Shown here piece after piece: positions 1 to 5,712 of a stretch of DNA of 8,796 nt. The stretch's first letter is position 1. Every line of letters begins with the position of its first letter. The stretch covers positions 1 to 8,796 of the forward strand of contig CAZGLR010000127.1 of assembly GCA_964526635.1 (NCBI GenBank). The letters are read 5' to 3'. The notes under the pieces were generated by a model. That model had not been told where the DNA came from and did not search any database. It saw nothing but the letters and a program-made list of their open reading frames with translations. A program made the translations under genes and the position numbers. Source of the DNA: CAZGLR01 sp964526635 (lineage in GTDB: Bacteria > Zixibacteria > MSB-5A5 > GN15 > JAAZOE01).

Positions 1-309
1 GGTACCCGGCGCAGCCGGTTTCAGCATTACACGGGTGGCGCCGAAGACGCCGGTAATCCGATGCGGAATGGTGCCCTCTTTCAGCGATATTTTGATCATC
101 GCTTTCCGGGCCGCCTCGGTGCCTTTCTGGATGGCGCCGGAGACTTCGTTGGATTTCCCGAGACCGATGCCGACCTGGCCATTGCGGTCACCGACAGCGA
201 CCAGCGCGGTAAATGAAAAGCGTCGTCCGCCTTTGACCACCTTGGCGACACGGTTGATGTAGACGACTTTTTCCTGAAATTCGAGATTGTCAACTTCGAA
301 ACGGGCCAA
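1..309 (-). CDS. rpsE: 30S ribosomal protein S5, N-terminal 103 residues (partial at window edge)
   Basis: S5 is involved in decoding fidelity and mRNA entry, next to S4 and S8. The frame starts at TTG, read as Met, giving MARFEVDNLEFQEKVVYIN. This aligns residue for residue with E. coli MAHIEKQAGELQEKLIAVN. VAKVVKGGRRFSFTALVAVG and GQVGIGLGKSNEVSGAIQKG follow; this is the dsRNA-binding-like N-terminal domain. After it come GTIPHRITGVFG and MLKPAAPGT at the window edge. About 60 C-terminal residues of the usual ~165 lie outside. TTG is the only usable start because an in-frame stop lies two codons upstream, and a perfect GAGGTGA site precedes it. It follows rplR after 25 nt. Confidence 0.96.
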   Translation of the reverse strand, partial: MARFEVDNLEFQEKVVYINRVAKVVKGGRRFSFTALVAVGDRNGQVGIGLGKSNEVSGAIQKGTEAARKAMIKISLKEGTIPHRITGVFGATRVMLKPAAPGT

Positions 310-312
310 TGC

Positions 313-319
313 TCACCTC
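313..319 (-). promoter_or_regulatory. Strong Shine-Dalgarno site of rpsE
   Basis: The transcript reads GAGGTGA, then GCA, then the TTG start of rpsE. All seven bases can pair with the conserved 3' end of bacterial 16S rRNA. The site supports the unusual TTG start. An in-frame TGA, formed partly by this site, lies one codon before the TTG and rules out any upstream start. Confidence 0.85.
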
Positions 320-334
320 ATTTTCCGTCGCAGG

Positions 335-703
335 TTAAAATTTCAATCCGCCTTCTCGCGCACCGTCGGCAACCGCCCGGACGCGTCCAAAATAGCGATA
401 TCTGTTGCGATCAAAGACGACTTCGGTGATACCCTGTTCTTTGGCCATCTCGGCCAGGGCCAGGCCGACCTTCTTGGCCTGCTCCACCTTGTTGCCGTCG
501 CTCAGCGTATCCCGCAGTGCTTTCGACAGCGTCCCCAGACCGATAATCGTGCGGCCGGCGGAGTCATCGATCAACTGCGCGTATATGTTTTTCAGCGAAC
601 GGTTGACCGTCAGACGGGGCCGCTCAGCAGTTCCCACCACAGTCCCGCGCACCCGTGCGCGCCGTTTGGCGCCGCGTCTCGCTTTGAGTAGTAATCTATC
701 CAT
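335..703 (-). CDS. rplR: 50S ribosomal protein L18
   Basis: L18 binds 5S rRNA, with L5, in the central protuberance. The 122-aa protein has a basic N-terminus (KARRGAKRRARVRGTV), then the RPRLTVNRSLKNIYAQLIDD strand region, then KVEQAKKVGLALAEMAKEQGI. It closes with the family ending VVFDRNRYRYFGRVRAVADGAREGGLKF. A GGAG site lies 7 nt ahead of the ATG, in the 15-nt gap after rplF. The reading frame is complete and the length is close to E. coli L18 (117 aa). Confidence 0.97.
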   Translation of the reverse strand: MDRLLLKARRGAKRRARVRGTVVGTAERPRLTVNRSLKNIYAQLIDDSAGRTIIGLGTLSKALRDTLSDGNKVEQAKKVGLALAEMAKEQGITEVVFDRNRYRYFGRVRAVADGAREGGLKF

Positions 704-718
704 TCCTCAACTCCACCA

Positions 719-1258
719 TTAGGCAGCGGTCTTGCCCGCTTTTCTGCGAATATACTCGCCGACATACCGGATACCTTTGCCTTTGTATGGCTCCGGCTTG
801 CGAATTGAGCGAATACGGTCGGCGATCAGACCGACCAGTTCTTTATCAATACCCAGCACCCGGATAAGGCTTTTCTTCGGTTCGAATTCAAGGGTAATCT
901 CGTCGGGCGGATCCACCAGGACCGGGTGTGAATACCCGACATGCAACATCAGCTTCTTACCCTTCAATTCGCCACGGTACCCGACGCCGACCATTTCCAG
1001 CTCGCGGGTAAACCCGTTGGTGACGCCCTCGATCATGTTGGCAATCAATGCCCGGGTCATGCCGTGAAGCGCCTTGTGAAAATTCGTATCACTGGGGCGG
1101 GTTACAGTAATTACTGCATCTTCCACATTGATACCAATATCAGCGTGGAATGTTTTTTCCAGTTCACCCTTGGGTCCCTTGGCCGTAAAGACGTGGCCGT
1201 CGAGCTTGATATCGACACCCTTGGGTATCACTACCGGTTTTTTACCTATTCGTGACAT
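719..1258 (-). CDS. rplF: 50S ribosomal protein L6
   Basis: L6 lies near the sarcin-ricin loop and the factor-binding site of 50S, and is built from two repeated alpha/beta domains. The 179-aa sequence starts MSRIGKKPVVIPKGV and contains FTAKGPKGELEKTF. The first domain ends around NGFTRELEMVGVGYRGELKGKKL. The L6 signature is KPEPYKGKGIRYVGE at about residues 154-168, followed by the basic tail. A strong AAGGAG site lies 6 nt before the ATG in the 15-nt gap after rpsH. Size and motifs are ordinary (E. coli 177 aa). Confidence 0.98.
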   Translation of the reverse strand: MSRIGKKPVVIPKGVDIKLDGHVFTAKGPKGELEKTFHADIGINVEDAVITVTRPSDTNFHKALHGMTRALIANMIEGVTNGFTRELEMVGVGYRGELKGKKLMLHVGYSHPVLVDPPDEITLEFEPKKSLIRVLGIDKELVGLIADRIRSIRKPEPYKGKGIRYVGEYIRRKAGKTAA

Positions 1259-1273
1259 CCGGAACTCCTTCGC

Positions 1274-1675
1274 TTACCAGACAGAGCAGACGGCTTCGCC
1301 GCCCACTTTTCTATGGACTGCCTCACGAGTGGTCATGACGCCGGATGACGTCGAGATTATCATGATTCCCCGGGTTCCAATCGAGAAACGCACGGCTTCG
1401 GTCGCCGAGAGATATCTGCGCAGTCCCGGTCGGGAGATGCGCTGCAAACCCTTGATAATGGGTTCGTCGTCGCGGCTGTATTTCAAGTATATCCGCAAGA
1501 TGCCCTGCTTGTTGTCGGGCAGATCGATATAATCCTTGATATACCTGTTTTCTTTCAGAATGCGGGCGATCTCGCGCTTCAGTTTTGAAGCGGGCACATC
1601 GGCAGCTTTGTGCCGCGCCTTTGACGCGTTACGAATTCGAGTCAGCATATCCGCAATCGGATCAGTCATCGACAT
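1274..1675 (-). CDS. rpsH: 30S ribosomal protein S8
   Basis: S8 binds helix 21 of 16S rRNA and is central to assembly of the 30S platform. In E. coli it also represses the spc operon by binding its own mRNA near the L5 gene. The 133-aa product starts MSMTDPIADMLTRIRNA, like E. coli MSMQDPIADMLTRIRNG. It continues with ADVPASKLKREIARILKENRYI, GLQRISRPGLRRYL and the C-terminal RNA-binding signature GIMIISTSSGVMTTREA, ending VGGEAVCSVW. The start is the ATG at 1675; an ATG two codons later is less likely by homology. The 46-nt gap before it contains two small hairpins, one of which carries the ribosome-binding site. Confidence 0.97.
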   Translation of the reverse strand: MSMTDPIADMLTRIRNASKARHKAADVPASKLKREIARILKENRYIKDYIDLPDNKQGILRIYLKYSRDDEPIIKGLQRISRPGLRRYLSATEAVRFSIGTRGIMIISTSSGVMTTREAVHRKVGGEAVCSVW

Positions 1676-1678
1676 ATA

Positions 1679-1695
1679 TGCATTCTCCTAATGCA
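1679..1695 (-). promoter_or_regulatory. Hairpin with the rpsH Shine-Dalgarno site in its loop
   Basis: On the minus strand TGCATT and AATGCA form a perfect 6-bp inverted repeat flanking AGGAG, the ribosome-binding site of rpsH. The site would thus sit in a 5-nt loop a few nucleotides before the ATG at 1675. The stem is AU-rich and weak, so its effect, if any, is uncertain. Confidence 0.5.
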
Positions 1696-1698
1696 AGA

Positions 1699-1712
1699 AG
1701 CCGAAATCGGCT
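1699..1712 (-). repeat. Small perfect inverted repeat between rpsN and rpsH
   Basis: The transcript reads AGCCGATTTCGGCT, a perfect palindrome that can form a 5-bp stem (AGCCG/CGGCT) with a 4-nt loop. It lies 10 nt after the rpsN stop. There is no run of Us behind it, so it does not look like an intrinsic terminator. It may be chance or part of a local regulatory fold with the hairpin next to it. Confidence 0.5.
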
Positions 1713-1721
1713 GTCTTAAGC

Positions 1722-1907
1722 TTACCAACTGGCTTTCCTGACACCCGGCAGTTCACCGGCCAGGGCCAGTTCACGGAAACAGATTCGGCAGAGGCCGAAA
1801 CGGCGCAAAAACGCCCGGGGACGGCCGCAACGACGGCACCGGTTATAAGCCCGGACGGCGAATTTTGGTTTCCGTTTTTGCTTTTCTATCAGACACTTTT
1901 TGGCCAC
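1722..1907 (-). CDS. rpsN: 30S ribosomal protein S14, short zinc-binding type (type Z)
   Basis: S14 binds in the 30S head near S3 and S10. This is the short form: 61 aa from a GTG start, reading MAKKCLIEKQKRKPKFAVRAY and then a zinc ribbon with Cys24xxCys27 and Cys40xxCys43. It ends with the family tail ELALAGELPGVRKASW. The start is set by a strong GAGGAG site 5 nt upstream. A longer in-frame reading from 1961 would run 18 codons into rplE without family similarity, so I reject it. Short S14 (rpsZ-like) contrasts with the ~100-aa zinc-free form of E. coli. Organisms with this form sometimes carry a second, zinc-independent copy elsewhere; none is visible here. Confidence 0.96.
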   Translation of the reverse strand: MAKKCLIEKQKRKPKFAVRAYNRCRRCGRPRAFLRRFGLCRICFRELALAGELPGVRKASW

Positions 1908-1909
1908 GA

Positions 1910-2455
1910 TTACTCCTCTTTCCTGAACGGCATCCCCAGTTCGCGTAACAACTGAAGGCATTCCGCATCGGTCTTGGCGGTCGTAGTGATCGCTATTGAG
2001 AGGCCGCGGACCTTGTCAATCTTATCGTAGTCGATTTCCGGAAATATCAGTTGTTCCTTGATTCCGAGATTGAAATTTCCACGACCATCGCACGATTTGG
2101 TCGATATTCCCCGAAAGTCACGGATACGCGGCATGGCGACGTTCATGAGCCGATCGAGGAATTCATACATACGTTCGCGCCGGAGTGTCACTCGACAACC
2201 GATCGACATTCCCTGCCGCAGCTTGAAATTCGAGATCGACTTACGGGCTTTTGTAACAACCGGCTGCTGACCGGTTATCGCCCGCAAATCGCTGACCGCC
2301 GCTTCCAGCGTCTTCGGGTTGGCAATCGCTTCCCCGACACCGATATTGACGGTCACTTTGGAGATCCTCGGGACCGCCATCACCGACGGATAATTGTTTT
2401 CCTTTATCAGTCGGGGAACAATTTCATCAAGGTACATTTTCTTCAACCGCGCCAT
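1910..2455 (-). CDS. rplE: 50S ribosomal protein L5
   Basis: L5 binds 5S rRNA in the central protuberance and contacts P-site tRNA and S13 across the subunit interface. The 181-aa protein has the L5 signature near residues 27-45 (VPRISKVTVNIGVGEA). It also has ITGQQPVVTKARKSISNFKLRQGMSIG, the RDFRGIS...DGRGNFNLGIKEQ block, and a final segment ending GMPFRKEE. The ATG at 2455 is preceded by AGGAG 12 nt upstream, directly after the rplX stop. Its last codons (GAG GAG) serve as the ribosome-binding site of rpsN, and its TAA stop is 2 nt from the rpsN start. Length matches E. coli (179 aa). Confidence 0.97.
   Translation of the reverse strand: MARLKKMYLDEIVPRLIKENNYPSVMAVPRISKVTVNIGVGEAIANPKTLEAAVSDLRAITGQQPVVTKARKSISNFKLRQGMSIGCRVTLRRERMYEFLDRLMNVAMPRIRDFRGISTKSCDGRGNFNLGIKEQLIFPEIDYDKIDKVRGLSIAITTTAKTDAECLQLLRELGMPFRKEE
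1913..1918 (-). promoter_or_regulatory. Shine-Dalgarno site of rpsN inside the end of rplE
   Basis: The minus strand reads GAGGAG followed by TAATC and then GTG. The site is made of the last two sense codons of rplE, the rplE stop comes next, and rpsN starts 2 nt after it. This fixes the rpsN start at the GTG and implies coupled translation of L5 and S14. Confidence 0.9.
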
Positions 2456-2472
2456 TTTATCTGGCCACTCCT

Positions 2473-2796
2473 TTACAGTTCAGCTCCGCATTTACGGCAG
2501 AATCGAATCTTGGCCGATGAGGATCCTTCTTTGGTTTCCACCCGCTTGATGGCGATCCGCGTCGGAGCGCTGCACGAGGTGCAATAATACTTTACATTAG
2601 ACCGGTGAATGGGGGCTTCTTTGGAGATGATGCCGCCCTTGACATTCCGCTTGGTCTGCCGGGTATGGCGCTTAATGATATTGACGCCCTCAACGATCAG
2701 CCGATTGCTTTCGGGAAACACATGCAATACTTTGCCGGTCTTTCCCCGTTCGTTGCCGCTGATTACCCGCACTGAATCACCTTTTCGAATATTCAT
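2473..2796 (-). CDS. rplX: 50S ribosomal protein L24 (zinc-ribbon form)
   Basis: L24 starts assembly of the 50S subunit by binding the 5' domain of 23S rRNA and ends up close to the tunnel exit. The N-terminal KOW motif is visible in KGDSVRVISGNERGKTGKVLHVFP (about 5-28). NRLIVEGVNIIKRHTRQT and the GGIISKEAPIHRSNV segment follow. The C-terminus has two CxxC pairs (Cys72/Cys75 and Cys100/Cys103), forming the zinc-ribbon extension seen in many bacterial L24 proteins but lacking the full set in some. At 107 aa it is of usual size (E. coli 104). The gap after rplN is 12 nt, with only a weak AGGA site. Confidence 0.97.
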   Translation of the reverse strand: MNIRKGDSVRVISGNERGKTGKVLHVFPESNRLIVEGVNIIKRHTRQTKRNVKGGIISKEAPIHRSNVKYYCTSCSAPTRIAIKRVETKEGSSSAKIRFCRKCGAEL

Positions 2797-2808
2797 AGCG
2801 TCCTACCC

Positions 2809-3177
2809 TTACAATACTTCCGGTGCCAGCGAAACTATCTTCATAAACTGCTTTTCGCGCAATTCACGGGCCACCGGACCGAAAATACGGGTGCCACGAG
2901 GTTCCTTTTGATCATTAATGATCACCGCCGCGTTGTCTGAAAACCGGATCAGCGAACCGTCTTTGCGACGAATCTCCTTCGTCGTTCGCACGACCACAGC
3001 CTTGCACACCTCTGATTTTTTCACGGTGCCGCCGGGGATGGCGTCTTTGACGGTACAGACGATTATATCGCCCACGCGGGCATATCGCTTCTTCGACCCG
3101 CCGAGCACCTTGAAGCACATAACCTTCTTGGCGCCGGAGTTATCCGCCACATTCAGCCGTGAATATTCCTGAATCAT
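2809..3177 (-). CDS. rplN: 50S ribosomal protein L14
   Basis: L14 lies on the intersubunit face of 50S, forms bridge B8 with 16S rRNA, and is the docking site for the silencing factor RsfS. The sequence is a textbook L14 of 122 aa: MIQEYSRLNVADNSGAKKVM at the start, VGDIIVCTVKDAIPG, VCKAVVVRTTKEIRRKDGS, then FSDNAAVIIND and PRGTRIFGPVARELRE near the end. The ATG has an AGAGG site 7 nt upstream. It is the first gene of the spc-type block; I see no convincing promoter in the 50-nt gap before it. There are no anomalies in length or motifs. Confidence 0.98.
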   Translation of the reverse strand: MIQEYSRLNVADNSGAKKVMCFKVLGGSKKRYARVGDIIVCTVKDAIPGGTVKKSEVCKAVVVRTTKEIRRKDGSLIRFSDNAAVIINDQKEPRGTRIFGPVARELREKQFMKIVSLAPEVL

Positions 3178-3227
3178 CGCTTGCCTCTTCTTGTCTGAGC
3201 TGCCGGTATGATACTACGGCGGCCGCG
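3178..3227 (-). other. 50-nt gap between the S10-type and spc-type blocks
   Basis: This is the longest intergenic stretch in the window and corresponds to the junction where E. coli has the spc promoter. It holds a GC-rich start (containing GCGGCCGC), an AT-containing TAGTATCAT segment, and the rplN ribosome-binding site. I see no -35 box at suitable spacing and no terminator hairpin with a U tract. Read-through transcription is the simplest reading. Confidence 0.6.
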
Positions 3228-3485
3228 TTACTTGGCTCTCTCTACGACTTCGACCAGCCGCCACCGCTTCTGCTTCGACAACGGCCTGGTTTCCATCACT
3301 CTGACCTTATCGCCGATGCCGGCGTCATTATCTTCGTCGTGAGCATACAGCTTCGACTTGGTTTTGATAACGCGTTCATACAGCGGGTGCTTCATGGTGC
3401 GCAGGATTTCCACGACCAGGGTTTTGTCCATCTTATTGGAGAGGACAATACCGGTTCGCACCTTGCGTCTGTTTCGTTCCGCCAT
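3228..3485 (-). CDS. rpsQ: 30S ribosomal protein S17
   Basis: S17 is a primary 16S rRNA-binding protein of the OB-fold type that acts early in 30S assembly. The 85-aa protein contains RKVRTGIVLSNKMDKTLVVEI, then HPLYERVIKTKSKLYAHDE, then the closing GIGDKVRVMETRPLSKQKRWRL segment. All three are hallmarks of the family. The length equals the E. coli protein within one residue. The ATG at 3485 lies in a 36-nt gap after rpmC, with AGGAG 11 nt upstream, a somewhat long spacing. This is the last gene of the S10-operon block. In E. coli a new operon starts after it, but here only 50 nt separate it from rplN. Confidence 0.97.
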   Translation of the reverse strand: MAERNRRKVRTGIVLSNKMDKTLVVEILRTMKHPLYERVIKTKSKLYAHDEDNDAGIGDKVRVMETRPLSKQKRWRLVEVVERAK

Positions 3486-3521
3486 TTCGGTCGAATCTCC
3501 TGTCGACTATCAAGTCGTCGT

Positions 3522-3761
3522 CTATTTTTTGTCCGAGTCGAAGAGTGTGCCACCCTCGACAATCTTCCGGATTCCCGTACGGTCCTCGCTGAGCACCGTC
3601 TCAATTCGGGCAATATCGCGGCGGACTGTCCGCAGCTTCAGCGGATTATCCAGTTCACGATATCCCTGCTGTAACTTCAGGTTGAACAATTCCTGCCGGA
3701 ACTCTTCACGTTTCTGCAGGAGTTCATCTCTGGTCATATCTCGCAACGCTTCCAGCTTCAT
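3522..3761 (-). CDS. rpmC: 50S ribosomal protein L29
   Basis: L29 is a small two-helix protein at the tunnel exit next to L23. The product begins MKLEALRDMTRDELLQKREEFRQELFNLKLQ. It then has the second helix, with LDNPLKLRTVRRDIARIETVLSE, which is the classic L29 pattern. At 79 aa it is longer than E. coli L29 (63 aa) by a tail of roughly 15 residues (GIRKIVEGGTLFDSDKK) of no recognised function. The ATG follows the rplP stop after only 3 nt, and the best ribosome-binding site (GGAAGG) is inside the end of rplP, so coupling is likely. Confidence 0.95.
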   Translation of the reverse strand: MKLEALRDMTRDELLQKREEFRQELFNLKLQQGYRELDNPLKLRTVRRDIARIETVLSEDRTGIRKIVEGGTLFDSDKK

Positions 3762-3764
3762 GAC

Positions 3765-4187
3765 TTAAATACCTTCCAGTTCCTGACGCGTCACAAACTT
3801 GGTCTTAAGCGGCAGTTTATTGGCCGCCAGGCGCAGAGCCGCGCGGGCCAGTTCTTCGGTCACACCCTGAATTTCAAAGAGAATACGACCCGGTTTGATC
3901 ACTGCCACCCAGTCTTCGGGAGCACCTTTTCCCTTCCCCATGCGGGTTTCGGCCGGCTTTTTGGTGATCGGCTTATCCGGGAAAATACGAATCCATATTT
4001 TACCGCCGCGCTTGATATGGCGCGTCATCGCCACACGGGCAGCCTCGATCTGACGGCTGGTCAGCCAGCAGGGTTCGACCGCCTTGAGTGCATACTCACC
4101 GAAATCAACCTGCGATCCGCGCAGGGCAATACCCCGCCGACGGCCACGCTGTTGCTTTCTGAATTTTGTCCGTTTTGGCATTAACAT
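3765..4187 (-). CDS. rplP: 50S ribosomal protein L16
   Basis: L16 is a late-assembling 50S protein near the A site that helps position tRNA. The 140-aa sequence starts MLMPKRTKFRKQQRGR and continues with DFGEYALKAVEPCWLTSRQIEAAR, IWIRIFPDKPITKKPAE and TRMGKGKG. It ends in a helical ARAALRLAANKLPLKTKFV segment. Arg82 in TRMGKGKG is the equivalent of E. coli Arg81, which the oxygenase YcfD hydroxylates there; whether this organism modifies it cannot be told. The ATG at 4187 has a GGAG site 8 nt upstream in the 15-nt gap after rpsC and aligns with E. coli MLQPKRTKFRK. Length and motifs are ordinary (E. coli 136 aa). Confidence 0.97.
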   Translation of the reverse strand: MLMPKRTKFRKQQRGRRRGIALRGSQVDFGEYALKAVEPCWLTSRQIEAARVAMTRHIKRGGKIWIRIFPDKPITKKPAETRMGKGKGAPEDWVAVIKPGRILFEIQGVTEELARAALRLAANKLPLKTKFVTRQELEGI

Positions 4188-4202
4188 AACTGAAACTCCG
4201 CA

Positions 4203-5033
4203 CTATTCTCCCGAACCCGACTCGCTGTCATTCTGGGCTGAGTCGGTGTGTTTGGCGCCGCGTCCCTTGCCGCCGCCCATATCATCTCGTTTGACCCGTC
4301 CCTGCGGTTTGCGTTTCCGGCGGCGTTCGCCACGGCGCCCGCGCGGTCCGGTTTCCGGTCCCGGCGTCAGCATCTTGTCTTCACGACCACCCGGCGTCAG
4401 TTCGCCCCGGTCGAGAATCGTGCCGCGGCAGATCCACACTTTGACACCGATACAGCCGTAGGTCGTATTGGCCGTGGAAGTGGCATAATCAATATCCGCC
4501 CGCAGGGTATGCAGCGGCACCCGGCCTTCCATGTATTTTTCGCCACGGGCGATTTCGGCGCCGTTGAGACGGCCTTTGCAGATCACCTTGATGCCCTCGG
4601 CGCCCATCTTCATCGTCGCCGTAATCGAGCGTTTCATAGCCCGGCGGAACGACACCCGCCCCTCGAGCTGCTTGGCAATCGAATCGGCCACCAGGCGAGC
4701 CGACAATTCCGGTCGCTTGACCTCGATAATATTGAGAGAAATATCCTGCCTGGTCAGCAACTGTAATTCCTCGCGCAACTTGTCAACTTCAGCGCCGCGC
4801 CGGCCGATCACAATACCGGGGCGTGAGGTATGAATATCAACCGTGACCCGCTTCGGAGCACGAATGATTTCGACCTTGGCCAGACCGGCATTATCAAGAC
4901 GCGCGTTAATGTACTTTTTGATCATGATATCTTCATTCACCAGATCGGCGATTCCGCGCGTCGCGAACCATTTGGAATTCCAGCTTTTATTGACTCCGAT
5001 ACGGAAGCCTATAGGGTGCGTTTTCTGACCCAC
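4203..5033 (-). CDS. rpsC: 30S ribosomal protein S3 with basic C-terminal extension
   Basis: S3 lies at the mRNA entry channel of the 30S subunit and takes part in its helicase activity. The core begins MGQKTHPIGFRIG. A KH domain has its GxxG-type loop in RPGIVIGRRGAEV (about 71-83), followed by LNIIEVKRPELSARLVADSIA and RRAMKRSI. The C-terminal S3 domain includes VICKGRLNGAEIARGE, YATSTANTTYG and GVKVWICRG. The start is GTG, placed 7 nt after a clear GGAGG (5041-5045). An intervening ATG is out of frame, so GTG is the only start giving the family N-terminus. At 276 aa the protein is about 40 residues longer than E. coli S3 (233). The extra residues from about 221 are Arg/Lys/Gly-rich, with a short Ser/Asp/Glu end. 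Confidence 0.97.
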   Translation of the reverse strand: MGQKTHPIGFRIGVNKSWNSKWFATRGIADLVNEDIMIKKYINARLDNAGLAKVEIIRAPKRVTVDIHTSRPGIVIGRRGAEVDKLREELQLLTRQDISLNIIEVKRPELSARLVADSIAKQLEGRVSFRRAMKRSITATMKMGAEGIKVICKGRLNGAEIARGEKYMEGRVPLHTLRADIDYATSTANTTYGCIGVKVWICRGTILDRGELTPGGREDKMLTPGPETGPRGRRGERRRKRKPQGRVKRDDMGGGKGRGAKHTDSAQNDSESGSGE

Positions 5034-5059
5034 AGCATTTCCTCCAGTAACTTAAGGAC

Positions 5060-5698
5060 TTACTTGTCCTCTTTCTTGTCGGTATCATCCGACGGTTCAT
5101 CGTCGGCGGGTTTTTCTTCGGCGTCGTCCTCGACTTCGCCAGCCTCGCCCTCATCGGCGATTGCTTCGACCTTTTCTTCTTCAGGCGTCTCGACGTCTTC
5201 GGTCACCGCGATCTCGTCAACAGCCTCGGGCGTAGATTCGTCGACAGCCGCTGCTTCCGCTTTGCCCCGAGCAGTTTTTTTGGTCGATTTCTCAATTGGT
5301 GCTTCCTCGTCGGCGGCTTTTCTACGGCGTTTTCTTTTCGAGCCGGCTTCGGCCGAAGGTTCGCCCTCAACCACCACCGTGATATGTGCAAAGCGCTTTT
5401 TAAAGCGATAGGCGCGGCCCATCGCCCGAAACATAATGCGCTTGGCCCGCGGACCTTCGTCCACATTGACCTGCACCACCGAGAGATCCTCCGCTTTGAG
5501 CCGGGAGGTGCCTTCGACATGCAGCGCATTGGCCGTTGCCGACTGAATCGTCTTGGCCAGCGGCAGCGCGGCGCGTTTATTAGTGAACTTCAGAATCGCC
5601 AGTGCTTCTTCCACCGATTTGCCCTTAATCAAGGGCACCACGCGGCGAATTTTACGCGGCGACATCATGAGATAGCGCAGACGTGCTGTTGCTTGCAT
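5060..5698 (-). CDS. rplV: 50S ribosomal protein L22 with long charged C-terminal extension
   Basis: L22 is an early assembly protein whose long beta-hairpin lines the peptide exit tunnel. Residues 1-112 form a normal L22: YLMMSPRKIRRVVPLIKGKS near the start, KTIQSATANA in the middle, and the tunnel hairpin from VDEGPRAKRIMFRAMGRA (about 79-96) to HITVVVE. The protein then continues for about 100 residues instead of stopping near 110. The extra part begins with a basic patch (KRKRRRK, 121-127) and becomes strongly acidic and Ala-rich. By hand count residues 113-212 hold 36 Asp/Glu and 17 Lys/Arg, and the last 62 residues hold 29 acidic against 5 basic. It looks disordered. The frame is the same as the core, and no alternative gene starts there. 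C-terminally extended L22 proteins exist in other bacteria. Confidence 0.96.
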   Translation of the reverse strand: MQATARLRYLMMSPRKIRRVVPLIKGKSVEEALAILKFTNKRAALPLAKTIQSATANALHVEGTSRLKAEDLSVVQVNVDEGPRAKRIMFRAMGRAYRFKKRFAHITVVVEGEPSAEAGSKRKRRRKAADEEAPIEKSTKKTARGKAEAAAVDESTPEAVDEIAVTEDVETPEEEKVEAIADEGEAGEVEDDAEEKPADDEPSDDTDKKEDK

Positions 5699-5712
5699 CG
5701 TACTCTTCCCGT

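Noticed and set aside
1..6. GGTACC at the very edge, suggesting a cloning (KpnI) junction
   Set aside because: It is in frame within S5 (Gly-Thr) and matches the family sequence there. The same hexamer occurs elsewhere in the window, so it is probably natural.
311..321. A mini open frame ATG AGG TGA just before rpsE, as a possible leader peptide
   Set aside because: It is only two sense codons long and is formed by the Shine-Dalgarno site itself, with no support for function.
1722..1961. A longer version of S14 starting at 1961
   Set aside because: The extra 18 codons overlap rplE and have no S14 similarity. The GTG at 1907 has a strong ribosome-binding site at correct spacing and gives the standard 61-aa protein.
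3178..3260. A possible spc promoter before rplN (TAGTATCAT as a -10 element)
   Set aside because: No hexamer resembling TTGACA occurs about 17 nt upstream of either possible -10, and the region is GC-rich. The evidence is too weak to call.
3486..3521. A 5-bp hairpin (CGACT-TGAT-AGTCG) in the rpmC-rpsQ gap
   Set aside because: It is short, has no U tract and no link to the ribosome-binding site, and stems of this size are expected by chance.
4830..5411. A 193-codon Ser-rich open frame on the plus strand
   Set aside because: Its low-complexity Ser/Ala content is the complement of the acidic L22 tail and part of rpsC. It is a shadow, not a gene.
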